The notes: a model not told the origin generated them from the sequence alone. A DNA stretch of 42,425 nucleotides from an uncultured Hyphomonadaceae bacterium (GCA_913057945.1 CAJXOF010000020.1:1-42425); one strand, 5' to 3'. Shown: positions 1 to 9,042, counted from the stretch's first letter. Program-made: numbers and translations.

Positions 1-143
1 TTGCCGGCATGAAGGATTCCAAGATCATCGTGGCGATCAACAAGGATGAAGAGGCTCCGATCTTCCAGATTGCCGATTACGGCCTGGTCGCAGACCTCTT
101 CAATGCCGTGCCGGAGCTGACCGGACTGATTGGCAAGGACTGA
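1..143 (+). CDS. etfA: Electron transfer flavoprotein alpha subunit, C-terminal end only
   Basis: The window opens inside a gene read in the third frame, giving 46 residues before TGA. The segment [20 protein letters not shown] followed by an [10 protein letters not shown] stretch is the highly conserved FAD-binding C-terminus of ETF alpha, including the final helix ending in [13 protein letters not shown] accepts electrons from acyl-CoA dehydrogenases and passes them to ETF-ubiquinone oxidoreductase; two dehydrogenases of this type lie further on in this window. The 5' part and presumably etfB lie outside. A reductase gene follows after 34 bases on the same strand, so co-transcription is likely. 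Confidence 0.93.
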   Translation, partial: AGMKDSKIIVAINKDEEAPIFQIADYGLVADLFNAVPELTGLIGKD

Positions 144-177
144 CCTGGTCAGCGCGTCAGGCGCAGGAGGACATTGC

Positions 178-1218
178 ATGACGAAATTGAACAGACAATG
201 GATCTATGCGCGACCTGTGACCGGTGAGCTTGCTATGGAGAATTTTGCCTATCGCCAAGTCCCTGTGCCGGTTCCCGGACAGGGACAGGTGCTCGTTCGA
301 AACAGGCTCGTCTCACTGGATCCGGCCAATCGCACCTATTTCGTGATGCAGAATTACCGGCCGAAATTGGAGCTCGGGGATGTGATGGCAAGCTTCGCAA
401 TTGGCGAAGTCATCGAGTCCAGGGATCGGCGCTTCAAGACCGGAGACCTCATCCATGCGGATCTCGGTTGGCAGGACTATGCCATCCTGAATAGTTATGA
501 ACGTTCGGAATACGTCTACAAGTGCACCCAGGGGCACAGCGATGAAGATCTGATCGGAGTATTAGGTGTCACCGGCCTGACTGCCTATTTTGGTCTGCAG
601 GAAGTTGGAAAACTTCAAGCGGGGGAGACTGTTGTCGTGGGCGGCGCAACTGGTGCTTGCGGTGTGATTATCGGACAGCTCGCCAAACTTGCAGGATGCC
701 GGGTCATCGGATTTGGCGGTGGGCCAGACAAGTGTCAGTGGCTGGTCGATGAAATCGGCTTCGACGCCGCCATCGATTATAAAGGAAACGACCCGGCTGG
801 CGATTTGGCGCATATCTGTCCAGAAGGCGTTGATTTCTTTTCCGATGCCGTCGGCGGTATCGTCACCCAATCCACTCTTCCCCTGATGAAGAAAAATGCC
901 AGATGGTATCATTACGGCAATGTCTCCACTTATGACAGGGCAACAACGGATTCTCCCGTGGATCTCGGGGAAGCACTGACTGCAACCTTGCGAAACATCT
1001 GCGAAGAGCGGAATTTGCGGCCCAGATTTCTGCTCGTCTTCGATTATTACTGTCAGCGAAAATCCGCGGAAAAGGTACTGGCCGGTTTACTGAAATCGGG
1101 GCAACTGAAGGCGCCCACAACCATCGTGGACGGATTCGAGAAGCTTCCTGAGACCCTGATCCATGGAACACTGCAAGGGAACCGATATGGAAAACTCAAT
1201 GTCCGCCTTCGAAGATAA
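178..1218 (+). CDS. NADP-dependent MDR-family oxidoreductase (CurA/quinone-reductase-like)
   Basis: This 346-residue protein belongs to the zinc-free medium-chain dehydrogenase/reductase superfamily, group of CurA and leukotriene B4 12-hydroxydehydrogenase-like alkenal/one reductases. The N-terminal GroES-like part contains the typical RNRLVSLDPANRTYF stretch. The Rossmann fold has the glycine-rich VVVGGATGACG motif, and the later DFFSDAVGG segment is also typical. There are no zinc-binding cysteine clusters. The ATG at 178 is chosen because GCAGGAGG sits at the correct distance; an in-frame start 48 bases upstream would overlap etfA and lacks a site. The likely reaction is NADPH-dependent reduction of an activated double bond. 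The substrate is unknown; the position behind etfA suggests fatty or aromatic acid catabolism. Confidence 0.85.
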   Translation: MTKLNRQWIYARPVTGELAMENFAYRQVPVPVPGQGQVLVRNRLVSLDPANRTYFVMQNYRPKLELGDVMASFAIGEVIESRDRRFKTGDLIHADLGWQDYAILNSYERSEYVYKCTQGHSDEDLIGVLGVTGLTAYFGLQEVGKLQAGETVVVGGATGACGVIIGQLAKLAGCRVIGFGGGPDKCQWLVDEIGFDAAIDYKGNDPAGDLAHICPEGVDFFSDAVGGIVTQSTLPLMKKNARWYHYGNVSTYDRATTDSPVDLGEALTATLRNICEERNLRPRFLLVFDYYCQRKSAEKVLAGLLKSGQLKAPTTIVDGFEKLPETLIHGTLQGNRYGKLNVRLRR

Positions 1219-1439
1219 TTCAGGCATATGGTTCTGCTCAAACTGAGAGCGTGAACCTTGCAGACTCTCCGTCCTGCCTTGTCAGGTGTATGCCTGCCAG
1301 CATTCCGGCACATAGAGAAAAGCGACGTCAGAGACATTTCGGACAAACGGGAAGCCCTCAGCAGGTCCCGCCACTCAAACTTTCCCGGCACAGATAGACT
1401 GCGACGGGCCGGATCCTCTGAAGGCTCAATCGGCGGCGC

Positions 1440-3053
1440 CTAACGACACACGAAATTTGCCGCAATCTCCAGACTTCCCTCGCCATCATATCGAGGAAGC
1501 TGCGGCCATGGACAGAGAGGACGTGTCATGCTGTCAGGTGTCAGGCGGGGCAGTTCTCCCATGAGCGCGCGGGCAAGGGCGGCCATTGCCGGCGGAGGCT
1601 GGCTGGCGACGATCCGGACCGGCTTTTCTCCCGACTCGACCCAGGCATCGATTACGGCAAGTCCATCAAATGTCGAGGGGCCAGCGCCCCCAAGACAATG
1701 CGAGACACCTATCGCGGTAAACAGCTGAACACTCTCTTCTGCCTTCCGGGAGCTTGATTTGGCCAACAGTCTTTGATCCGTCACTTCCAGGGCTTCCTGA
1801 TAATAATCGATCAATGGTTCAGGAGGGAGCAATTGATCATACAGGCCGTGCCATAAGAGAAGCTTCCCTTCCTCTTTCACGAATTCCGAGAGATCCGGAT
1901 TGTCGGCGGTGTATATCCGATCAAACAAACTATCTTTTTGCGCTGCGTGACTGGCAATGACGTCGTTTGTGCTGAAATCCGTATCGGTTGGAAATCCTGC
2001 AGCAGAGGCAAAATTGTAATATCCCGTTTCCAGCTGCGAATCCTGATCGAGCGCCATGAACCAGGGAAAGCTGGAAAGCTCTGATCCTCGGGCGAGACCA
2101 TAGGCTACGATTTTTCCATTCATATCCCGCTTGTCCGAATAGGCAGACTGCACGGCCGCGACCTGGGCGGGTGACAGGCAGTCATCCCCTGAAACGCCAC
2201 CCGCACAAAGCAGTTCCTGAGGGTCCCAGGAACAGGCATCCGGCATGGATATGATTCCATCCACGGCACCGTCCTCGCCATCACACGCCGTCAGGGCTGC
2301 GCTGTTCACAAGCTGAATTTGTGGAACCGAGAGTTTGGCATTCTCGGCCAGAAAGGCCCGGCTGATCAGCGACATGCTTACCCGGGCCACGTCATTGAAT
2401 GCCGGCGCTCCAGCAATGATCCCATCAAAGTCCTGCGGATATTTCTGGGCTGCGACCATTCCCTGCCGCCCGCCTTGAGAACATCCCTGAAAATAGGATT
2501 TTGCAGGTAATTGCCCGTAATAGGTCTCTGCCAGGTCTTTTCCGAGGACAGTCATTTCGTGTACCGCCCGATAGCCAAAATCAATCAATCCTTCGACATT
2601 CGGGGAGCCATCCTCCTCGACGGCCCACGCCGTATTCCAGGGTTCGATGGCCGCATGACCGGTGTCGGTCTGCATGGTTGCATATCCCTTGATAAGTGCA
2701 GGGAGCGCCGCGTCGAGCCTCACATTCCCCGCAAAGCCGCCGCCCCCAAGTCCAACAATTTTGTGGTTCCACTCAACTGGAAAGCGATAAACCACACCTA
2801 TCGTGGAGGTTTCATTTGGAGATATCCTGCCTGCAACTTCACAAATCTGAGGCGCCCCGGTGGTCACATCCGCTGGCAACATGCGGGCCGCTTCAAGACG
2901 GGTATGCGGCTTATTCCAGGAATGCTGGAGGTTTTCACACTTTTCACTGGCCGGAATTGGGAGCGTGTCGGGTGCGGTATCTGGATCTGCCGCGCATCCT
3001 GTCGGGGCCAGCCCCAGCAGCACGAATACCAATACTCTCCCTGCACTGATCAT
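1440..3053 (-). CDS. Tannase/feruloyl esterase family hydrolase, exported
   Basis: A 537-residue alpha/beta hydrolase of the tannase family. The nucleophile elbow GCSQGGRQG is followed by AAQKYPQDFDGIIAGAPA, the family hallmark. An Asp in LLWHGLYDQLLPP and a His in GVSHCLGG complete the triad. Cysteines flank both the catalytic Ser (GCS) and His (HC), which is the CS-D-HC arrangement of tannases and feruloyl esterases. The second of two adjacent ATGs (3053) is preferred because GGAGG is five bases upstream. The N-terminus has a hydrophobic signal segment ending near GCAADP; a lipobox is only weakly satisfied, so periplasmic or lipoprotein location is open. It probably releases phenolic acids such as gallate or ferulate from esters, in line with the aromatic-oxygenase genes downstream. 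It converges with the MDR gene. Confidence 0.87.
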   Translation of the reverse strand: MISAGRVLVFVLLGLAPTGCAADPDTAPDTLPIPASEKCENLQHSWNKPHTRLEAARMLPADVTTGAPQICEVAGRISPNETSTIGVVYRFPVEWNHKIVGLGGGGFAGNVRLDAALPALIKGYATMQTDTGHAAIEPWNTAWAVEEDGSPNVEGLIDFGYRAVHEMTVLGKDLAETYYGQLPAKSYFQGCSQGGRQGMVAAQKYPQDFDGIIAGAPAFNDVARVSMSLISRAFLAENAKLSVPQIQLVNSAALTACDGEDGAVDGIISMPDACSWDPQELLCAGGVSGDDCLSPAQVAAVQSAYSDKRDMNGKIVAYGLARGSELSSFPWFMALDQDSQLETGYYNFASAAGFPTDTDFSTNDVIASHAAQKDSLFDRIYTADNPDLSEFVKEEGKLLLWHGLYDQLLPPEPLIDYYQEALEVTDQRLLAKSSSRKAEESVQLFTAIGVSHCLGGAGPSTFDGLAVIDAWVESGEKPVRIVASQPPPAMAALARALMGELPRLTPDSMTRPLCPWPQLPRYDGEGSLEIAANFVCR

Positions 3054-3111
3054 CATTTCCTCCAACTGGCTTGGTAATTGTAAAAGCGGATAGCCCATCT
3101 CGGTCACTTTT

Positions 3112-3162
3112 TACGTTACAGCGTACATTTTTGCGCGCACCTGTCCATCCGTTTTTATTATA
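3112..3162 (-). promoter_or_regulatory. Promoter/operator region of the tannase gene
   Basis: Upstream of the tannase gene, the minus strand has a perfect TATAAT hexamer (3157-3162) in an AT-rich stretch. A short inverted repeat TACG-N6-CGTA lies at 3112-3125, between that hexamer and the gene. No good -35 box is visible. The repeat is the size of a TetR- or AraC-type half-site pair, but no regulator gene is adjacent, so this is only a candidate. Confidence 0.35.
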
Positions 3163-3185
3163 TAGTTTTATCCTGTTTTCATCTT

Positions 3186-3970
3186 ATTCAGCCGGGCGTC
3201 AGATCCCATAGACGGCTTGAAGGCGTATCTGGCCTCACTCGCCAGACTGCTCCAACAATGCACTTTGGCATCACCTCGAAACCCCTTTTTTCTTTATGTT
3301 TCTGACCTGTTCAATCCTCGGAGGCACGTGCAGACCGCTCCACTTTCTACAGTCTGGACAAGGAATTCGTCCAGTTTACCGATGAGCGCTGGAGTTCTGA
3401 TCCACTTGATTCTAATACTATTGTCTAATCTTGTGAAGGAGCCTCATATCCTCCTCCCAAGCAGTCCACATGGTCGAGCAGTTTTTCTGCAGAACCGCGA
3501 GTCATTGCGAGCCCGTGAAATCACCGCGCCGGACGAGAAGAAGATGCTCCGGTCAATGCTGACATCAAGAGAAGGATGGGCGAGGCGACGTGGATGAAAG
3601 AATGGCTGCCACAAATATCGTCCGTTAAAGCATTATGCAGAAGCGGATCGAGCCTGCGAAAGTCGAAGCGATATCACGGTCGCACTACATCGCTCATGAT
3701 AAGATGGCAAAAGCCGACTTGTCGCATTTTTGAGAGGCGCCCGTATCCATCAAATGGTGTCCTGTGAGGCCTAAGGAAAGGCTTTCAGGATGGACATTGA
3801 AGCACGGAGGTATGAAAACTCAGCGTGAATCGTACTTTCCAAATCGTCGAACAATCGTCCTGCCCTTGATCAGCGTTTAGATAACGTGTTTGGCTTGCCA
3901 ATTGTTGTTGCATCGAGTGGGGCTATATGTGTAAGTGGGTTAGTGACAATACTTCAGATGGAGCCAAGCA
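3186..3970. other. Gene-poor stretch of about 0.8 kb
   Basis: No convincing gene is present. Open frames of 60-126 codons exist, but none shows a recognisable family, a ribosome-binding site or alphaproteobacterial-like codon bias. Base composition is visibly lower in GC than the flanking genes. Together with the decayed SDR gene downstream, this suggests an old insertion or deletion scar. Promoters for the Rrf2 gene should lie in the last 100 bases. Confidence 0.5.
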
Positions 3971-4417
3971 TTGCCTACGAGTTCCCGTTTCGTCGTTGCC
4001 GTACACACGCTCGCCGCACTGGCGGTAAACGAAGGGACACCTATGCGCTCAGAAGATCTGGCGCGCAGCGCCAGCACAAACCCGGCTGTCATCAGATCGC
4101 TTTTGTCGCGCCTCGCCGATGCGGGGATGTCTACCGCGCGCATGGGATCTGGAGGAGGCTCGATGCTCGCCAAATCTGCTTCTCGCATCAGCCTGCTTGA
4201 TGTCTACCGCGCTGTCGAAGACTGCGAAATCTTCACCCTGCATAGGTCTGCGCCGGATCGCAACTGTGTCGTAGGCAAACATGTTCAGGACGCCATGCGT
4301 CCGGCACTCGACAAGGCGCGGCAGGCGTTGGAGGACGAATTGGCAAGGGTGACAATCGACGACATTGCTGCAGAAATCGCCAGGCGCGGCGGGTTTACAA
4401 TCCCGTGGCAGGCTTGA
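3971..4417 (+). CDS. Rrf2-family transcriptional regulator
   Basis: A 148-residue Rrf2 protein. The opening MPTSSRFVVAVHTLAALAVNEG and the winged-helix segment RSEDLARSASTNPAVIRSLLSRLADAGMSTARMGSGGG are typical of the YwnA/NsrR-like group. It lacks the three-cysteine [2Fe-2S] cluster motif of IscR/NsrR, with only one Cys in DRNCVVG, so iron-sulfur sensing is unlikely. The start is TTG at 3971, supported by GGAG seven bases upstream and by the match of the N-terminus to the family; no ATG fits. It sits 63 bases before a flavodoxin-like quinone reductase gene on the same strand, a common pairing in which Rrf2 represses a quinone- or electrophile-detoxifying enzyme. Confidence 0.85.
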   Translation: MPTSSRFVVAVHTLAALAVNEGTPMRSEDLARSASTNPAVIRSLLSRLADAGMSTARMGSGGGSMLAKSASRISLLDVYRAVEDCEIFTLHRSAPDRNCVVGKHVQDAMRPALDKARQALEDELARVTIDDIAAEIARRGGFTIPWQA

Positions 4418-4442
4418 TGTGAGTTTTACCCATATATGTTGT

Positions 4443-4457
4443 TATGTTGGCAACGTA
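4443..4457. promoter_or_regulatory. Imperfect palindrome upstream of the flavoprotein gene
   Basis: TATGTTGGCAACGTA is an inverted repeat with arms TATGTT/AACGTA (one G-T mismatch) around GGC, 23 bases before the flavoprotein start. It is a reasonable operator for the adjacent Rrf2 regulator, inferred from position and symmetry only. Confidence 0.35.
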
Positions 4458-4480
4458 CATACTGATGAAGGACGCAATTT

Positions 4481-5071
4481 ATGACCAATGTTCGTGTCGC
4501 GATCGTGTATCATAGTGGCTACGGCCACACCGCGAAGCAGGCCGAGGGCGTGAAGCGCGGCGTGGAGAGCGTCGAGGGGGCTGAAGCCTTGCTGATGGAT
4601 ATCGATGAAGCCCAGAGCCGCTGGGACGACCTTGAGCAGGTCGAAGCAATCATTTTCGGTTCGCCGACCTATATGGGCAGCGTGTCCGGCCCGTTCAAAA
4701 TGTTCATGGATGCGACTTCCACGACCGTCTTTGCAAAGGGGTTTGCCTGGAAGGACAAGATCGCAGCAGGCTTTTCCAACTCCGCGTCGCGTTCCGGCGA
4801 CAAGCTTTCCTCCCTCATCCAGATCGCGCTCTTTGCAGCCCAGCACGGGATGCACTGGGTCAACCTCGGGCTACCGCCGGCCAACAATTCGTCAACAGGT
4901 TCGCAAGAGGACCTCAACCGGCTCGGGTTCTTTCTGGGCGCAGGCGCACAGTCAAATGCCGATGAAGGGCCCGATGTTGCGCCTCCCGCCGCCGACCTCA
5001 AGACCGCCGAGCATCTCGGACGCCGCGTGACAATAACGACGATCCAGTTCGTTCGCGGCCGAGCCGCCTGA
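4481..5071 (+). CDS. Flavodoxin-fold NAD(P)H:quinone oxidoreductase, WrbA-like
   Basis: A 196-residue flavodoxin-fold protein. VAIVYHSGYGHTAKQAEGVKRG forms the FMN phosphate loop. SPTYMGSVSGPFKMFMDAT and AAGFSNSASRSGDK are typical of the WrbA/NAD(P)H dehydrogenase (quinone) group. It would carry out two-electron reduction of quinones in the cytoplasm, avoiding semiquinone stress. It is preceded by an Rrf2 regulator and followed by the remains of an SDR gene. In related loci these three occur together (regulator, quinone reductase, SDR), so the unit may have been an intact electrophile-response operon. Length and motifs look intact. Confidence 0.87.
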   Translation: MTNVRVAIVYHSGYGHTAKQAEGVKRGVESVEGAEALLMDIDEAQSRWDDLEQVEAIIFGSPTYMGSVSGPFKMFMDATSTTVFAKGFAWKDKIAAGFSNSASRSGDKLSSLIQIALFAAQHGMHWVNLGLPPANNSSTGSQEDLNRLGFFLGAGAQSNADEGPDVAPPAADLKTAEHLGRRVTITTIQFVRGRAA

Positions 5072-5104
5072 GCCAGCCAACGGGATACGGATCTCAGAAG
5101 ACCA

Positions 5105-5574
5105 ATGGCAAGACTAGAAGATAAGACCGTTCTCATTCCTTGCGGCACGACCAGCATTGGTTTTGCCGCAGCGCTATTGTTTCTAGAGGAGGGCGCGCGG
5201 ATCGCTATCAGAGGAAGGATGTCGGGGGGCTCGAAAAGGCCGCTCGTCAAATCGGCGAGGGCGTGACAGCGAGTCGCTCGGACACGGGTGACATCGCGTC
5301 ACGGCCTGCCCTTAAGGCGCAATTACACGAGCCGTTCAGCGACCCAGATGCGCAGTTTTAAACGTCGGCAGTGTGCATTTCAGATCAATCGGGACCTCAC
5401 TCCAGCGCCTGATGGTAACGTCCATGCCGCCAATGCGCGCTCGATCGTGTTTTCAATGCAGGCGCTCCTGCCGCTGTACCCGTCCGGTGGCGGCATTGTC
5501 GTCACTAGGTCTATCAACACTCGGCACGGCATGGCCGGGACGCCAGCCTATGCATCGCTGTGCGATCGCTAATG
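5105..5574 (+). pseudogene. Decayed short-chain dehydrogenase/reductase gene
   Basis: Pieces of one SDR can be read by changing frame. MARLEDKTVLIPCGTTSIGF begins at 5105 (cofactor loop, degraded to CGTTSIG) and continues to EEGARIAI. The frame then shifts to GLEKAARQIGEGVTASRSDTGDIA, which stops near 5360. A third piece, IVFSMQALLPLYPSGGGIVV then TRSINTRHGMAGTPAYAS, ends with LCDR and a stop where an SDR should continue YASSKAA with the catalytic Lys. Only AYAS of the YxxxK site survives, and the C-terminal third is missing or unrecognisable. At least two frameshifts and a truncation make it non-functional. It lies 33 bases behind the flavoprotein gene, so it was probably the last gene of that operon. 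Confidence 0.8.
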
Positions 5575-5667
5575 TGGGCCCTCGCGGGCGAGCCAGAGCA
5601 ATTCCCAATCAAAGGATCAGCCTTGATGTCGCATTCCACATCCAGGTGAGCATGGTCGGGCGGACTG

Positions 5668-6963
5668 CTATTCCAAGGCGAACCGGATTGGAAGTGCTTT
5701 TGGCCCGCTTATGAAAAGAGACGGGATCATTTTCAGATGTCCATTGAGCTCCACAGACTTCAGCCTGGGAAGCAGTTCCTCAAACAGAATTCGCATTTCA
5801 AGTTTGGCAAGATGCATGCCCAGACATATATGCGGCCCATGGCCGAACGAAATGTAAGGATTTGGCGAACGATCAACACGGAATGAATCAGGCGCATCGA
5901 ATACAGATTCATCTCTGTTGCCCGAACCATAACACAGCATGATCCAGTCGCCCTTGGACAGACGTTGGCCAGAGACGTCGATGTCTTCAGCTGCGGATCG
6001 CATGAAACTCTTGATCGGTGTCGCCCAGCGAATGGCTTCATCGACAAGGCCTGGTATCAATGAGGGGTCAGACTTTACTTTCTGAAACTCGTGGGGGTGC
6101 CTGGCCAATTGCGCCATGGCGATGGCAGTGGAGGTCGAGGTGGTATCGTGACCTGCGGTGGCCACAGTGATATAATAACCCATCTCTGCCTGCTCGGAAA
6201 TTGGCTGTCCGTCCACTTTGGCATTGGCGATGACACTGCTGAGGTCATCACGCGGGTTTTCTCGCCGGGCGTCACTGAGCGTGCGGAAATATTCATGAAA
6301 CCCCTCCACTGTCCTGGCGAGGTATTCGGCCTGGGCTTCTGCACTCAACACATCCGCCGCCCCGGACACATCAGGATCTTGGGCGCCAAACAGCTCCTGC
6401 GTCAATTTCAACATGATCGCTTCGTCTTCAATCGGCACACCGAAAATACTCATGATGACGCGGAGCGGGTAATTCAGGGCCACTTCAGTCAGAAAATCGC
6501 ACTCTCCTCCGGTCGACAGCATTTTTTCGACAAATTCGCAGGCAATATCTCTGATTTGAGCTTCCAATTTTCTCAAGGATTTAGGCATGAAATAGCCTTG
6601 CGTCAGTACGCGGTATTTCATGTGCTCCGGTGGGTCCATGGACACCAGGGAATGGACAAGATGCGGGCTCCCGCCGGTGATCTCCCGAATCCTTTGATCG
6701 CTTGCCCTGTCCATGAACGAGAATTGCGTATCGCCCGAATGGAAAAGGTCATTGTGTCGGCTGATGTAGCGGATGTCCTCTGCACGCGTCACAACCCAGA
6801 AGGGATCGAAGCCCTCTGCAACCGCCAGACCTAACGGTTTGTGCTTGCGCAGCCATCGATAGGTTTCGAATATCCGGCCATCCGCATAGGCTTGAGGATC
6901 GACAAGGGTGGAGACCTGATCTTGAGGGATAAGCGCAGCATGCAATTCTGATGTCGCGTTCAT
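5668..6963 (-). CDS. Cytochrome P450
   Basis: A 431-residue soluble bacterial P450 with all signature elements: I-helix oxygen-activation motif AGHDTT (about 270-275), ExxR as EAIR (309-312), and haem-binding loop FGHGPHICLG with the thiolate ligand Cys380. The N-terminal half contains HSLVSMDPPEHMKYR, the usual C-helix region. Overall layout resembles bacterial class I P450s such as the CYP125/CYP142 type acting on hydrophobic acids, alkyl chains or terpenoids, but family assignment needs a tree. Class I P450s need a ferredoxin and a ferredoxin reductase. A reductase gene is at 14759-16006, but no ferredoxin gene is visible. It lies 127 bases downstream of the ring-hydroxylating oxygenase beta gene on the same strand, so co-regulation by the LysR gene upstream is plausible. 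Only a weak ribosome-binding site precedes the ATG. Confidence 0.93.
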   Translation of the reverse strand: MNATSELHAALIPQDQVSTLVDPQAYADGRIFETYRWLRKHKPLGLAVAEGFDPFWVVTRAEDIRYISRHNDLFHSGDTQFSFMDRASDQRIREITGGSPHLVHSLVSMDPPEHMKYRVLTQGYFMPKSLRKLEAQIRDIACEFVEKMLSTGGECDFLTEVALNYPLRVIMSIFGVPIEDEAIMLKLTQELFGAQDPDVSGAADVLSAEAQAEYLARTVEGFHEYFRTLSDARRENPRDDLSSVIANAKVDGQPISEQAEMGYYITVATAGHDTTSTSTAIAMAQLARHPHEFQKVKSDPSLIPGLVDEAIRWATPIKSFMRSAAEDIDVSGQRLSKGDWIMLCYGSGNRDESVFDAPDSFRVDRSPNPYISFGHGPHICLGMHLAKLEMRILFEELLPRLKSVELNGHLKMIPSLFISGPKALPIRFALE

Positions 6964-7089
6964 ATCTTAGCGTGCCTTAAAAGCAGTACTCAGCGACCTG
7001 TCTCGGGCCAGCCAGCATGATCAACCACACCGATCAGTCCGGCGCGGCAAGACGGCCACACCATACAGCGCGTCTCTGCCGGCTCACGC

Positions 7090-7614
7090 CTAAACAATGA
7101 TACTGACGCGCCCCTGTGGCCGCAGATTGTCCATATCGAGCATGCTCCGTTTGGAAACAATGCATAGCTTGTCGTCGGTTTTGCGAAGCACATAATAGTG
7201 ACGACCCACAAAAGTGTGCGTCACGTCATTCTTGGTGCGATACGTCACGAAATTGGAAGTCACGCGCACGCCGTCTGCCTCGGCGCCGAGAATCCGGACA
7301 TTGGTGACTGTGTGCAACGTCTTTGACCGAGGCCATTCCGAATGTGCCTGTTTGCTGTTCAAACGCTTGATTCGATGGCGTAGCCGGAAATAATCATCCG
7401 CAATATAGAAGAGAGATTCCGAAGAATCCGCATCATCCGGCGCGCCTGCCGTAGGAACTTCATATGTTGCTCCTTCGACAAACAATTCCAGCCATTCATC
7501 CAGCCGCCAGGCATCCAGTAGTGCAGCTTCGTGGTAGAGGAAATCCTCATACTCGCTACGACTCAATACGGGTTCTGTGGTGACTGCACCTGGCTTCATC
7601 ATCACTTCTGTCAT
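7090..7614 (-). CDS. Aromatic-ring-hydroxylating dioxygenase, beta (small) subunit
   Basis: A 174-residue SnoaL/cystatin-like-fold subunit of Rieske non-haem iron oxygenases. It contains EYEDFLYHEAALLDAWRLDEWLELF near the start, YFRLRHRIKRLNSKQAHSEWP in the middle, and THTFVGRHYYVLRK towards the end, all typical of the family. The chosen ATG overlaps the alpha-subunit stop by one base (TAATG), with GGAGG seven bases upstream, so the two subunits are translationally coupled. The subunit has a structural role in an alpha3beta3 oligomer. The next gene downstream is the P450. Confidence 0.92.
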   Translation of the reverse strand: MTEVMMKPGAVTTEPVLSRSEYEDFLYHEAALLDAWRLDEWLELFVEGATYEVPTAGAPDDADSSESLFYIADDYFRLRHRIKRLNSKQAHSEWPRSKTLHTVTNVRILGAEADGVRVTSNFVTYRTKNDVTHTFVGRHYYVLRKTDDKLCIVSKRSMLDMDNLRPQGRVSIIV

Positions 7615-8909
7615 TATTGATCCTCCATCCGACGCGCCCACTCCCGCCAGAAGCAGCGCATCTGTTCTTCGTCAAAATTTGTTGGCTGGTCCTTCAGCAA
7701 TCCTCTGGAGATGTCATTCCACGGCGCAAATTTTGCATTGCCATAACCGCGATGCGCACTCTCAAGGGCTTCGACATCATCTGGGGTCGCGAACCCGCCT
7801 GGCCCGAGAAATTCGAGGAAATTGTCCAGACGCCGCTTTCGCTGAAGGCGGGGTTCGCCTACAGGCCCCATCGCCCACGCATTGACATGAATCAGACCTG
7901 ACGACACCGGATGGAAGGTCCTGATTGTGATCGCCATGATGTCATTGATGACCAGGCTGGGAAAAATACCCATATTGCGGTCCCCATCGGCAATCCTGTG
8001 TGCTTTCTCGACACCCAAGCGCGCCTCGAGCTCTGCCCGCGCGGCACGTATATCCGCCGCGCCATCTTCTCCCCAGGACGGAATGGTTCTGGCAATCGGC
8101 CGGCCCCAGGGCGCTTTTCCCTCGATGACCGCATGACCATTTTTCAGATCGATAGCCCGGGATTCCACTTTTGCGGCGGACAGGTCATCATTCGCGGCGC
8201 CGCCAATATAATCCGACAGATACTCAAAATAGGTCGCATGCGTATCTTCTGCGTGATAGCCGTCGAAACTGTTCTCGAGGAGCAGTTTCCAATTGGCATT
8301 GATACTGTACTGCTGCCCGCCGCCAATGATCTCCATGCCATTGGGTGACTGATCGGCAACAAGATCAATGATCTCCCGGGAATCTGCCAGATACTCTTCG
8401 AGACTGACTGCCCCTTCATCAAAATTGATGAAGTAGAATCCCCGATACTCTTCAAGCCGGGGAACCCGGACGAGATCGACAGATCCATCCTTTCCGAAAT
8501 CCTCCGGATAGAAGCCCTCTCCCATCCGGGTGGCAAACTTGCCATTATTGTTGAAAGCCCACCCATGATAAAAGCATTTGAAACCGAGCGCACTGCCACA
8601 CTTTTCTCTGGCCACCATGGCGCCCCGGTGTGGACACACATTGAAAAAGGCGTTGTAGCTGCCCTTGCGATCACGATTGAAGATCAGCTCGCGCCCCGCC
8701 ACATTACGCGTCAGATAGTCATTGGCTTCCTTGAGTTCCGTCGCATGTCCGAGATACAGCCAGCATTTGTCGAAGATGCGCTCACGCTCCTTCTCAAAGA
8801 TGGCGTCACTTACAAACGCTTCTCTGGCAACCTTGAACACACCCTTGTTCCGGTCTTCCACAACCCACCTGCCCGTCTTTTCAGGGACGGCCTTCAGCAG
8901 CGTCGCCAT
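7614..8909 (-). CDS. Aromatic-ring-hydroxylating dioxygenase, alpha subunit (Rieske)
   Basis: A 431-residue catalytic subunit. The Rieske [2Fe-2S] ligands are Cys92-X-His94 in VCPHRG and Cys112-X2-His115 in CFYHGW. The mononuclear iron site is in ENSFDGYHAEDTH (His219, His224), with the carboxylate ligand in GFATPDDVEALES (Asp377 or 378). The start is ATG at 8909 with AAGGAG eight bases upstream. The enzyme dihydroxylates an aromatic ring or hydroxylates an aryl acid using electrons from a ferredoxin/reductase pair. Sequence is closest in general style to the benzoate/cumate/anthranilate-type two-subunit group, but the substrate cannot be assigned. An isobutyrate pathway nearby would fit an isopropyl-substituted aromatic substrate; this is inference. 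Confidence 0.93.
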   Translation of the reverse strand: MATLLKAVPEKTGRWVVEDRNKGVFKVAREAFVSDAIFEKERERIFDKCWLYLGHATELKEANDYLTRNVAGRELIFNRDRKGSYNAFFNVCPHRGAMVAREKCGSALGFKCFYHGWAFNNNGKFATRMGEGFYPEDFGKDGSVDLVRVPRLEEYRGFYFINFDEGAVSLEEYLADSREIIDLVADQSPNGMEIIGGGQQYSINANWKLLLENSFDGYHAEDTHATYFEYLSDYIGGAANDDLSAAKVESRAIDLKNGHAVIEGKAPWGRPIARTIPSWGEDGAADIRAARAELEARLGVEKAHRIADGDRNMGIFPSLVINDIMAITIRTFHPVSSGLIHVNAWAMGPVGEPRLQRKRRLDNFLEFLGPGGFATPDDVEALESAHRGYGNAKFAPWNDISRGLLKDQPTNFDEEQMRCFWREWARRMEDQ

Positions 8910-9014
8910 ATTCTAGTCTCCTTCACCGGCTCGGGTCGGACACGTTTTCCGACACCGTTTTGTCTCCTCGGCCCACATCATGCAGGCGAACATCGCATGC
9001 CGGACACGCTAACT

Positions 9015-9042
9015 AAAACGCTTGCTTTATGCAAATTGTTTT
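9015..9042. promoter_or_regulatory. Imperfect dyad upstream of the oxygenase operon
   Basis: AAAAC-N2-TTGC-N5-GCAA-N3-GTTTT is an imperfect, nearly symmetrical element between the LysR gene and the oxygenase alpha gene, roughly 105-130 bases before the alpha start. Size and place fit a LysR-type activator site controlling the oxygenase operon. The arms are interrupted and unequal in spacing, so support is modest. Confidence 0.35.

Noticed and set aside
3217..3597. A 126-codon plus-strand frame in the gene-poor stretch
   Set aside because: No ribosome-binding site, no recognisable motif, and codon use unlike neighbouring genes.
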